Source: JABSQH01 sp039194665
GTDB taxonomy: Bacteria > Actinomycetota > Acidimicrobiia > Acidimicrobiales > Ilumatobacteraceae
Direction: 5' to 3'
Length of the DNA stretch: 12,462 nt
Assembly (NCBI GenBank): GCA_039194665.1
Contig: JBCCVW010000137.1
Span: 1-12,462, forward strand
Both the position numbers and the translations under genes were made by a program. Under the pieces are notes generated by a model. The model saw nothing but the letters and a program-made list of their open reading frames with translations, ran no database searches and was not told where the DNA came from. This document shows, one piece after another, positions 1-6,175 of this stretch (positions are counted from its first letter, which is position 1; each line of letters starts with the position of its first letter).

Positions 1-1
1 C

Positions 2-976
2 CTCGGAGTGTTGGTGATGGTCGCCTACAACATGCGCCGCGAAGGCATTGTGCTGCTCGGCGTGATCGGGGGCATGCAGCTGTTCGACGCGGTTCGCCGC
101 AACCAGCGGTGGACCGACGTCGGATCGACCGTGCGGCTGGCGGTCGATCGCTGGCAACAGGTGCTCATGCCATATGGCGCCTTCGTTGCTTCGGTCGTCG
201 TGGTGCAGTTGCTCCTGCCGAACGACCTGTTCCCCGACAACGGCAACAGCGCCGGCTTCCTCGACGATCGGTTCCGCGAGTATCCCGCCAACCTGTCCGA
301 GCAGCTCGGGCTCGGCGAACGCCCGTGGGTCGGCGTGATCGTCCTCGCCATCGCCGTGATCGGCGCCGTGATCGGGGTTCGTCGGCGACCGACGCTCGAC
401 CTGCCGCTGCTGTTGCTGCCGATCCTGAGCGCGTTCGCCATCGGCACCCACTTCCGCGAGGTCAAGCGCTACTGGTACCAGGTCACGCCGTGGGTGCTGT
501 ACTTCGCCATGGTGGCGATCGTCGCTGTGGCGGCAATGGCGCTCAAGCGCCACACCAGAGCAGCTGCCGCGGTGGCCGCCGTCCCGGTACTCGCCTTGCT
601 GATCGGACATGGGTTGGTGTTGCGCGGTGACATCTCCGACGTGCGCGACTTCAACAACGCCGACCGGGTGCAATGGGGCCCCGCCAACCCCACGGTGGAC
701 GCCGTTTTTGACGCCGTCGACGAGTTCACCGACGATGACGATGTCGTCGCCTATTACCGAGCGCGGACGATGACCCTGATCACCGACCGCCGATCGTTCC
801 AGAGCGGGCGCATCGATCACATCGCCGAGAATGCCGACTACTTCGCCCAACGACGGAACTCCACCTACTGGCAGCCCGAACTCGATCCGGTGCTCGCCGA
901 GCAGCTCGGCTTCGTCGAGGTGTGGTCGGACCCCGCCTGGGTGTTGTGGCGTACGCCGAGCGCTGGTGGTCCATGA
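2..976 (+). CDS. Polytopic membrane protein, GT-C/ArnT-like glycosyltransferase, C-terminal part (partial)
   Basis: The frame is open from the left edge, so the N-terminus lies outside the window; about 325 residues are visible. Hydrophobic segments alternate with basic loops: one or two near the edge, one around 'FVASVVVVQLLL', then 'VIVLAIAVIGAVIGV', 'LPLLLLPILSAFAI', 'VLYFAMVAIVAVAAMAL' and 'AAVPVLALLIGHGLVL'. A final hydrophilic domain of about 120 residues contains 'YYRARTMTLITDRRS' and ends 'WVLWRTP'. Several membrane helices followed by a C-terminal soluble domain is the layout of GT-C glycosyltransferases, which use polyprenyl-phosphate sugars and act outside the membrane. The N-terminal catalytic loop that would confirm this is missing, so the family call is inference. 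The next gene, a GT2 enzyme that could make such a lipid-linked donor, overlaps the last codons, which supports a joint role. The protein could instead be a membrane protein of unknown function. Confidence 0.7.
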   Translation, partial: LGVLVMVAYNMRREGIVLLGVIGGMQLFDAVRRNQRWTDVGSTVRLAVDRWQQVLMPYGAFVASVVVVQLLLPNDLFPDNGNSAGFLDDRFREYPANLSEQLGLGERPWVGVIVLAIAVIGAVIGVRRRPTLDLPLLLLPILSAFAIGTHFREVKRYWYQVTPWVLYFAMVAIVAVAAMALKRHTRAAAAVAAVPVLALLIGHGLVLRGDISDVRDFNNADRVQWGPANPTVDAVFDAVDEFTDDDDVVAYYRARTMTLITDRRSFQSGRIDHIAENADYFAQRRNSTYWQPELDPVLAEQLGFVEVWSDPAWVLWRTPSAGGP

Positions 977-1916
977 CGACCTCGCTGCTAGCTTGCCGCC
1001 GGTGACCCCCGACCTCGACGAGTTCGACGTGTCGGTCGTATTGCCGATCTACAACGAGAAGGGCCACCTCGCGACCGAGGTCGAGCGGATCACCGAAGCG
1101 CTCCAGGCCTCGACCTACTCCTACGAGATCATCGTGGTCGACGACGGGTCCGACGACGGGTCCGCCGAGGAGATCGACGCAGTTGTCGAGGGCCGCGACG
1201 ACGTCGTGTTGATCCGTCACTCCCACAACCGAGGATCTGGAACGGCACGACGCACCGGCACCACCGCCGCCCGTGGGCGGGTGGTGGTGTGGACCGACGT
1301 CGACATGACCTACCCCAACGACGAGATCCCTGAGCTCGTCGACCAACTCGATGGCTACGACCACGTGGTCGGAGCGCGGCGCACCGAGGAGGGCACGCTC
1401 AAGTTCTTTCGCGTGCCCGCCAAATGGTTCATCCGCTGGCTGGCCAGCTATCTCACCGAGACCAAGATCGCCGATCTGAATTCCGGCCTGCGCGCCTTCC
1501 GCCGCGACGTGGCGATGCAGTACGTGCACCAGCTCCCCGCCGGGTTCTCGTGCGTCACCACGCTGACGATGTCGTTTCTGGCCAATGGCTACAGCGTGAA
1601 GTACGTGCCGATCGACTACTTCCCGCGCGCCGGCCGATCGAAGTTCCATTGGTGGCGCGACACCAAGCGTTATCTGCTGCAGGTCGTGCGGATGACCCTG
1701 TCGTACAACCCGCTGAAGGCGTTCTTGCCCGTCGGGTTGTTCCTGTTGCTCGTCGGCGTTGCCAAGTTGATCTACGACTGGATCGACAAGGACTTCCGAC
1801 TCGCCGCCAACACGCTGTTGATCCTGTTCGCCGCGCTCCAAGTCATCGCCGTCGGCCTGCTCGCCGACCTGATCGTGCGCGTCACCAAACCGTCGACCCA
1901 GCTCCCACCTGCCTGA
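966..1916 (+). CDS. Family 2 glycosyltransferase, polyprenyl-phosphate sugar synthase type, with two C-terminal membrane helices
   Basis: This is a GT-A fold transferase expected to move a sugar from a nucleotide sugar to a membrane polyprenyl phosphate on the cytoplasmic face (DPM1/GtrB/ArnC-like). With a GTG start at 966 it has 316 residues. The N-terminal strand 'VSVVLPIYNE' lies at about 22-31, the nucleotide-binding 'VVDDGSDDGS' at 57-66, the metal-binding D-V-D at 111-113 followed by 'MTYP', and 'LNSGLRAFRR' at 171-180. A basic 'RAGRSKF' follows at 221-227. Two hydrophobic segments at about 253-272 and 283-305 anchor it in the membrane. The start is uncertain: the frame stays open upstream inside the previous gene, there is no clear ribosome binding site, and TTG 993 or GTG 1002 are alternatives. 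Homology begins only near residue 20. The overlap of 11 bases with the upstream membrane protein suggests coupled translation. The sugar cannot be inferred. Confidence 0.88.
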   Translation: MVHDDLAASLPPVTPDLDEFDVSVVLPIYNEKGHLATEVERITEALQASTYSYEIIVVDDGSDDGSAEEIDAVVEGRDDVVLIRHSHNRGSGTARRTGTTAARGRVVVWTDVDMTYPNDEIPELVDQLDGYDHVVGARRTEEGTLKFFRVPAKWFIRWLASYLTETKIADLNSGLRAFRRDVAMQYVHQLPAGFSCVTTLTMSFLANGYSVKYVPIDYFPRAGRSKFHWWRDTKRYLLQVVRMTLSYNPLKAFLPVGLFLLLVGVAKLIYDWIDKDFRLAANTLLILFAALQVIAVGLLADLIVRVTKPSTQLPPA

Positions 1917-1937
1917 GCAACCGGATCTACCCCCACG

Positions 1938-1958
1938 CAGGACGCCGCCGTAGTCCTG
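1938..1958 (+). terminator. Short hairpin after the glycosyltransferase gene, weak terminator candidate
   Basis: CAGGAC and GTCCTG form a perfect 6-bp stem around a 9-base loop, starting 21 bases after the stop codon. No T-run follows, so it is not a classical intrinsic terminator. The rest of the 1917-2003 gap shows nothing clear. Confidence 0.2.
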
Positions 1959-2003
1959 GTCGATGTCGTCAGGTGTGGGCCAGATCTGGACGGGCCGACG
2001 TCG

Positions 2004-2009
2004 TACGAT
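2004..2009 (+). promoter_or_regulatory. -10 element TACGAT for a probably leaderless AraC-type gene
   Basis: TACGAT fits the actinobacterial TANNNT -10 pattern. It lies at exactly -12 to -7 relative to the A of ATG 2016, so transcription would begin at the start codon. No Shine-Dalgarno sequence precedes either ATG 2016 or GTG 2013, which fits a leaderless message and favours ATG 2016. No -35 box is evident. TACGAT overlaps an 8-bp palindrome TCGTACGA (2001-2008). Confidence 0.45.
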
Positions 2010-2015
2010 GCCGTG

Positions 2016-2900
2016 ATGCCTCGAGCAGGTCGTGCGGCGGATCTGACGGCGCCTCCCGATGTCGGTTTTCAACCGCGTCCCCACCCGCTCTTGCCGGTGG
2101 AGGTGATTCGACGATCCGAGATTCGCGAACGCGCGAACCCCAGGATCCTCGGGATGCGGCACCGCCACGACTTTCACCAATTGATCGTCTGCGGCAGCGG
2201 TCACGGCGTGCATCACGTCGACTTCGAGCCGATCGAGATGCGCCCCCGCCGAGTGCTGCACGTCCACCCCGGCCAGGTCCACGAGTACCAGTTCGATCCC
2301 GACTTCGACGCCCACGTCGTGGCGTTCCGCGCCGGGCTGGCGAGGGCGACGATTCCCGGTCACGAATGGTTCCCGGGAAGCAATGTCACGGTGGTGTGGG
2401 ACCTCTCAGCGGACGACTTCGTCCCGATCCGCTCTGCAGTGCGCGCGATCAGAAGCGAACAACACCGGTTCGATGGATCCGTCGCATCGGTGATGCTCAT
2501 GGAGAGTCTGCTTGCCGTGTTGCTTGCCCGAGTACACCAGCACAGTGGCGCAACGACCGATCCGACTGCTCTGCCTGAGGCGTATGTTCGTTACCGCGAG
2601 TACGTCGAGCAGCGCTTCCGCGAACGCCCCACCGTTGCCTCGTGCGCTCGGGAACTCGGCTACAGCACCCGCACCCTCGACCGGGCATGCCACGCCGCTG
2701 TCGGCCGCTCAGCCAAGACGGTGCTCGACGAACGCATCGCGCTCGACATTGACCGTCTACTGAAGCGCACGACCGTGTCGATCAGCGGCATCGGCGCAGC
2801 GTTCGGGTTCACCGATCCGTCGAGCTTCTCCAAATTCGTGCATCGGCATCTCGGTGGCCCTCCATCGATGATCCGCTCAGGTTCCGCCCGCGACGCGTGA
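2016..2900 (+). CDS. AraC-family transcriptional regulator with N-terminal cupin-type sensor domain
   Basis: A 294-residue one-component regulator. Residues about 45-108 look like an AraC arabinose-binding/cupin domain, with 'HRHDFHQLIV' at 49-58 and 'HPGQVHEY' at 84-91; these His-rich strands line the ligand pocket in the family. The C-terminal AraC DNA-binding domain covers about 187-290. Its first helix-turn-helix is around 206-228 ('VASCARELGYSTRTLDRAC') and the second around 254-277 ('ISGIGAAFGFTDPSSFSKF'), the latter matching the conserved AraC pattern of a G-F then a S-F-x-x-x-F. ATG 2016 is chosen over GTG 2013 because of the -10 element placed for leaderless transcription. The stop lies 22 bases from the end of the convergent SnoaL-like gene. 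Targets and ligand are unknown; the genes do not share a promoter, so a link to its neighbours is only possible. Confidence 0.88.
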   Translation: MPRAGRAADLTAPPDVGFQPRPHPLLPVEVIRRSEIRERANPRILGMRHRHDFHQLIVCGSGHGVHHVDFEPIEMRPRRVLHVHPGQVHEYQFDPDFDAHVVAFRAGLARATIPGHEWFPGSNVTVVWDLSADDFVPIRSAVRAIRSEQHRFDGSVASVMLMESLLAVLLARVHQHSGATTDPTALPEAYVRYREYVEQRFRERPTVASCARELGYSTRTLDRACHAAVGRSAKTVLDERIALDIDRLLKRTTVSISGIGAAFGFTDPSSFSKFVHRHLGGPPSMIRSGSARDA

Positions 2901-2922
2901 TGACCACGATCAGGTGGAGGCG

Positions 2923-4008
2923 TCAGAACTTGCCCGAGTTGACGAGGTCGGCCGGATGGGGCACGACCTCGACGTTGTCCCAGTGTTCGACGATGAGCCC
3001 GTTGTCGAGGCGGAAGATGTCGAAGGCTGCGTAGTCGACGTCGTTCCAGACCTGGTGGGCGAACGACACCACGAAGTTGCCCTGTCCGATGATGCGGTGT
3101 ACCTGCGGGTAGTGCAGCATCTGGCCGCGGTCGCGTGCTGCGCGGTCCATTTGGATGAGCGCGTCGAGACCATCGGGTGCATCCGGGTTGTGGTTGATGT
3201 AGGTGTCGCTCGAGATGAAATCCTCGAACGCCGCGGTTGGCTCCACGATGAAGGCTTCGGTCAGCAGGCGCCGTACGACCGCTTTGTTCGCTTCGGTGAG
3301 GTGAAGGTCACGAATCTCGGTTGATCCATCGACTTGGGTGTGCCCGCCCGGGTTCGACCCACCGAGTTCGTGGATCACATCCCAATGCTCGATGATCTTG
3401 GCGTTGCTGTCGGTGTCGAACAGGTCGGTCGTCACCCAACGAGCCTCACCGCGGTTGATGTTCTGCGCGGCCTGCACGAACACGAACCGGCCGTCAACAA
3501 CGGTTCGGACCAGCTCGATGTCTCGCGACGGGTTGCGTTCGATGAATGGCTCGAAGAACTCGACGAAACCCTCGACCCCGTCACGCACGCCAGTGGAATG
3601 TTGCGTGTAGCGATCACCGGTATAGCTCTCCACCGCTCGTCGGGCGTCGCCGTCGCGTATGCCTTCGAGGTAGAGGCGGCGAGCGTTGTCGAGCCTCGGC
3701 GATGCCGGTGATGCCACCTCCACCTGGCGCCCCATGGTCATCGACGACGTGTCGACCAACGCCAGGAAGTCCTGTGTTGCCGGGGCGTCCATGAACGCTG
3801 CCAGCGAGGCGTCGAGGTCCCACGAGCTGTCCCAACGCAGCGAGATACTCCACACGCCGTCCCCGTCGACTGTCGTCACACGACTGCCGGGATTGAACCC
3901 CGGCTGGGCCGGGAGATACTCGGCCTCAACACGAGCGTTCGCCGCCGAGAACGCCTCGGGAGTGGCATCTTCGTTGAGTCGAAGCGTGATCTGCTCAATG
4001 ACGGACAT
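2923..4008 (-). CDS. Three-part protein: ABM-like N-terminal domain plus two SnoaL-like (NTF2-fold) domains
   Basis: 361 residues from the ATG at 4008, which has a good ribosome binding site (GAGGAG six bases upstream). The frame stays open for 26 more codons to 4086, but that stretch has no site and no family resemblance. Residues 1-100 ('VIEQITLRLNEDATPEAF', then a Trp-rich strand near 53-63) look like a dimeric alpha/beta-barrel (antibiotic biosynthesis monooxygenase-like) domain. Residues about 105-215 and 240-350 are two related SnoaL-like domains. Shared marks are 'YTQH' at 134-137 with 'DGVEGF' at 143-148, against 'YINH' at 270-273 with 'DGLDAL' at 279-284. Each ends in 'IIEHWDVI' (205-212) or 'IVEHWDNV' (339-346). 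SnoaL relatives include polyketide cyclases, aldol-condensing enzymes and many proteins of unknown role, so the reaction cannot be named. No signal peptide is seen, so it is probably cytoplasmic. It is transcribed alone, towards the AraC gene. Confidence 0.82.
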   Translation of the reverse strand: MSVIEQITLRLNEDATPEAFSAANARVEAEYLPAQPGFNPGSRVTTVDGDGVWSISLRWDSSWDLDASLAAFMDAPATQDFLALVDTSSMTMGRQVEVASPASPRLDNARRLYLEGIRDGDARRAVESYTGDRYTQHSTGVRDGVEGFVEFFEPFIERNPSRDIELVRTVVDGRFVFVQAAQNINRGEARWVTTDLFDTDSNAKIIEHWDVIHELGGSNPGGHTQVDGSTEIRDLHLTEANKAVVRRLLTEAFIVEPTAAFEDFISSDTYINHNPDAPDGLDALIQMDRAARDRGQMLHYPQVHRIIGQGNFVVSFAHQVWNDVDYAAFDIFRLDNGLIVEHWDNVEVVPHPADLVNSGKF

Positions 4009-4202
4009 GACGGACTCCTCTGCAGTGATCGCCGCACCCCGGCGCGGCCACCGTGAACCGGACGACTCTGGTCTAACAATCGGCATCAGCGGTGAACAGG
4101 TCGCGGCTTGACAACTGCTTGCCGAATCACGACACGCGCACCTCTGGCAGTTCGGGACCTGCTCGAACAGCGCGGCGCTCCGCTGTTGGGGACTGCCCGA
4201 CG
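4009..4202. other. 194-base intergenic region between the SnoaL-like gene and the importer operon
   Basis: It must hold the promoter of the SnoaL-like gene (- strand) and the 3' end of the importer transcript. Apart from the GAGGAG ribosome binding site at about 4015-4020 and the inverted repeat at 4176-4217, I find no convincing promoter. A - strand TTGTCA (4114-4109) has only a poor -10 partner (GCTGAT) 18 bases on. I see no coding potential. Confidence 0.5.
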
Positions 4203-4217
4203 CTAGGTAGCGGAGCG
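4176..4217 (-). terminator. Inverted repeat at the end of the importer operon, terminator candidate
   Basis: CGCTCCGCT (4176-4184) and AGCGGAGCG (4209-4217) are perfect 9-bp inverted arms. They enclose a smaller GGG/CCC stem (4188-4191 with 4196-4199 region). The right arm lies inside the last codons of the second permease gene, so the stop codon is within the loop. No T-run follows on the - strand, so this is a structured 3' end rather than a textbook terminator. Confidence 0.4.
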
Positions 4218-5108
4218 GTGGCGTTTGGTCTTGGTGTCGATCGTGCGGCGAAGGAAGCTGCTGGCGACGAGGGCGAGGATGGTCAGCACGTAGGGGATCA
4301 TCAGGATGAACGGTCGGGGCAGGATGTCGACGTTGTTGACCTGGGTGGTGATGCCGACGGCGTCGGCGGCGCCGAACACGACTGCGGCAAGGGCGGTACC
4401 GATCGGTGCGAGGCCGCCAAACAGCGCGGCGGCGAGGGCGATGAAGCCGCGGCCGCCCGAAATCGATTCGCTAAATGTCGACAGGCCGCCGAGCGCGAGC
4501 TCGACGCCAGCCAGGGCCGACCAGATGCCGGTGAGGAGGATGCCTTTGAGGCGAACGATGGAGGGGTCGATTCCGGCGCTACGTGCGCCGTACTCGTAGT
4601 CGCCGACTGCAGTGAGCTCGAGTCCGAGCCTCGTGCGTCGCATGATGAACCAGGCGATTGCGACGAGCGCCGGCGTCAGCCAACCCAGTATCGACAGTTC
4701 GCTGACGAGGGCAAGCGGCCCCGATTGATCGCCTGTTACTGGCCGAGGGAGGCGGACGTCGGTGTCGAGGCTGCCGCGTTCGTCGAAGATCGCCTGGAGG
4801 AGGAACGCAGCGAGACCGGTGGCCAAGGCGCCAAGCCCAAGTCCGGCGATGATCGTGTCCGCCTGGAGCCGATCGATGACGAACCAATAGATCAGGGAGA
4901 GCGCAAGGCTCGCAGCAACTCCGCCGAGTGTGGCCACGAGTGGCGAACTCACTGCTTGCGCCACGCCGACGGCCGCGAAGGCGCTCATGATCATGAGCCC
5001 CTCGATTCCGAGGTGGAACACTCGGGCGCGCAGTGAGAACAACACGCCAACGGCGGCAAGCACGATGGGCACGCTGAGCCGAATGGTGGAGACGATGAAG
5101 TCCTCCAT
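4203..5108 (-). CDS. ABC importer permease 2 (NupQ/BPD_transp_2 family)
   Basis: 301 residues, an inner-membrane subunit of a BMP-type solute importer, pairing with the permease encoded just upstream. Hydrophobic segments lie at about 10-25, 35-52, 57-78, 84-106, 140-156, 186-208, 221-252 and 266-285. Family marks are 'FHLGIEGLMIMSAFAAV' at 31-47 (the usual form is N-x-G-x-E-G-M-M), 'GRGFIALAAALFGG' at 219-232 and 'LPRPFILMIPYVLTILAL' at 263-280. The ATG at 5108 shares one base with the TGA of the upstream gene (TGATG), and a GAGGAA lies 11 bases before it, so translation is probably coupled. The frame is open far upstream, but that part is only the shadow of permease 1. It ends the operon; the C-terminus is a short basic tail. 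Confidence 0.92.
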   Translation of the reverse strand: MEDFIVSTIRLSVPIVLAAVGVLFSLRARVFHLGIEGLMIMSAFAAVGVAQAVSSPLVATLGGVAASLALSLIYWFVIDRLQADTIIAGLGLGALATGLAAFLLQAIFDERGSLDTDVRLPRPVTGDQSGPLALVSELSILGWLTPALVAIAWFIMRRTRLGLELTAVGDYEYGARSAGIDPSIVRLKGILLTGIWSALAGVELALGGLSTFSESISGGRGFIALAAALFGGLAPIGTALAAVVFGAADAVGITTQVNNVDILPRPFILMIPYVLTILALVASSFLRRTIDTKTKRHRSAT

Positions 5109-6175
5109 CAGACCGCCGCTTCCTCGGTAGCGCGTTGCCGGTCTCGGCGTCTCGATCGTCGTTTGAAGTGGGTGAACAGACGTGCCGTGATCAGCAATGC
5201 GACCAGTCCTTCGATGATCGCCACGCCGGAGATGGGTACGTCGGAGACGATCGGCAAGAAGAGGACTGCGGCCTGCAGCCCACCGAACAGGATGCCCGCC
5301 ACGATGGTGCCGCCGATACGGAGTGCGCCCACGGTGGCCACGACCACGGCGGTAAATCCGACGGTCGGGCTCGACCCGGTGGCCACGCGGCCTGCGGGCC
5401 CGAACACTTCGATGGCTCCTGCGAGGCCGGCCAGCGCTCCGGCAAGCGCGTATGAGAGCAGACTGATTCTGTGGACGGAGATGCCCTGCCACCGTGAGGC
5501 GGTTCGGTTGGCGCCGACGTAGCCGATGCGCATCCCGGTCGGCGTCCGCTCGAGGAAGAGCCACATCGCGAGTGCCGCCAGCGCGAGCACGACGAATAGC
5601 TCGATCGAGGTGCCAGTGCCGTCGGAGATTCGCAGTTCGTCGCTGATGCGCGGAGTCGACGCCGCGTCGCCACTTGTCGTCGGATCGGCGAGCGGGCCGG
5701 TGGCGACCCAAATGGCGAGTTGCACGGCGATGAGGTTGAGCATCAACGTGGTGATCACCTCGTCGGCCGAGAAGTACACCTTCAAGAGGCCGGCGATGAG
5801 CGACCACGCGCTGCCAGCGATGACCGCCGCGAGCGTCCCCACGACGATCCCGACGACCGGCGGAAGCGACCATTCGAGCGCCACCCACACCGCGGCGATG
5901 CCGCCGACAATGAACTGCCCCTGACCGCCGATATTGAACTCGCCGGCCCGGAAGCTGACGACGACACCGAAACCGATGAGCATCAACGGCACGCTCCACC
6001 GGAATGTCGCCTGCAGCGAGGAGGTGCTGCCGATACTGCCGTCGTACAATCCGCGCGCGACTTCGCCGACGTCGTAGCCCGTGGCGCCGAAGAAGACGAA
6101 CGCGATGAGGAAGGCCAGCAGTACTGGCGCGACACGGCGACCGACACCTGCCAGTGCCGCGCCGGCTCGGCTCAC
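5108..6175 (-). CDS. ABC importer permease 1 (NupP/BPD_transp_2 family)
   Basis: 355 residues, starting at a GTG (6175) that overlaps the TGA of the ATPase gene by four bases (GTGA). Membrane segments are visible at about 16-32, 58-76, 86-101, 104-130, 141-159, 191-208, 237-258, 269-305 and 317-333. The motif 'FNIGGQGQFIVGG' at 80-92 is the conserved 'F-N-I-G-x-x-G-Q' of the larger permease in BMP-linked importers, and 'SADEVITTLMLN' at 136-147 is also typical. A polar loop (about 160-190) probably faces outside and a highly basic C-terminal tail (338-348, many Arg) faces the cytoplasm. With permease 2 it forms the translocation path for the solute delivered by the lipoprotein. The order lipoprotein-ATPase-permease-permease matches nucleoside-type importers (Nup/Rns), but the solute need not be a nucleoside. 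Confidence 0.92.
   Translation of the reverse strand: MSRAGAALAGVGRRVAPVLLAFLIAFVFFGATGYDVGEVARGLYDGSIGSTSSLQATFRWSVPLMLIGFGVVVSFRAGEFNIGGQGQFIVGGIAAVWVALEWSLPPVVGIVVGTLAAVIAGSAWSLIAGLLKVYFSADEVITTLMLNLIAVQLAIWVATGPLADPTTSGDAASTPRISDELRISDGTGTSIELFVVLALAALAMWLFLERTPTGMRIGYVGANRTASRWQGISVHRISLLSYALAGALAGLAGAIEVFGPAGRVATGSSPTVGFTAVVVATVGALRIGGTIVAGILFGGLQAAVLFLPIVSDVPISGVAIIEGLVALLITARLFTHFKRRSRRRDRQRATEEAAV

Noticed and set aside
780..2363. Long open frame on the - strand (527 codons) opposite the glycosyltransferase and AraC genes.
   Set aside because: It crosses two well-supported genes with recognisable domains. Its composition (rich in Gly, Asp, Val, His and Arg without family motifs) is typical of antisense frames in GC-rich DNA.
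1424..2578. Open frame of 384 codons on the + strand overlapping the GT2 and AraC genes.
   Set aside because: Arg/Pro-rich translation without motifs; it is a frame-shifted shadow of the two real genes and of the intergenic region.
4009..4086. Upstream extension of the SnoaL-like gene by 26 codons.
   Set aside because: No ribosome binding site at 4086, whereas ATG 4008 has GAGGAG at ideal spacing and begins the recognisable domain.
4108..4113. Perfect -35-like TTGACA on the + strand.
   Set aside because: No -10 element follows at 16-18 bases, and no + strand gene lies downstream; it is probably a chance match.
4092..5036. Open frame of 314 codons on the + strand opposite permease 2.
   Set aside because: The opposite strand encodes a clear permease with membrane segments. 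The translation here is charged, low in complexity and has no motif.
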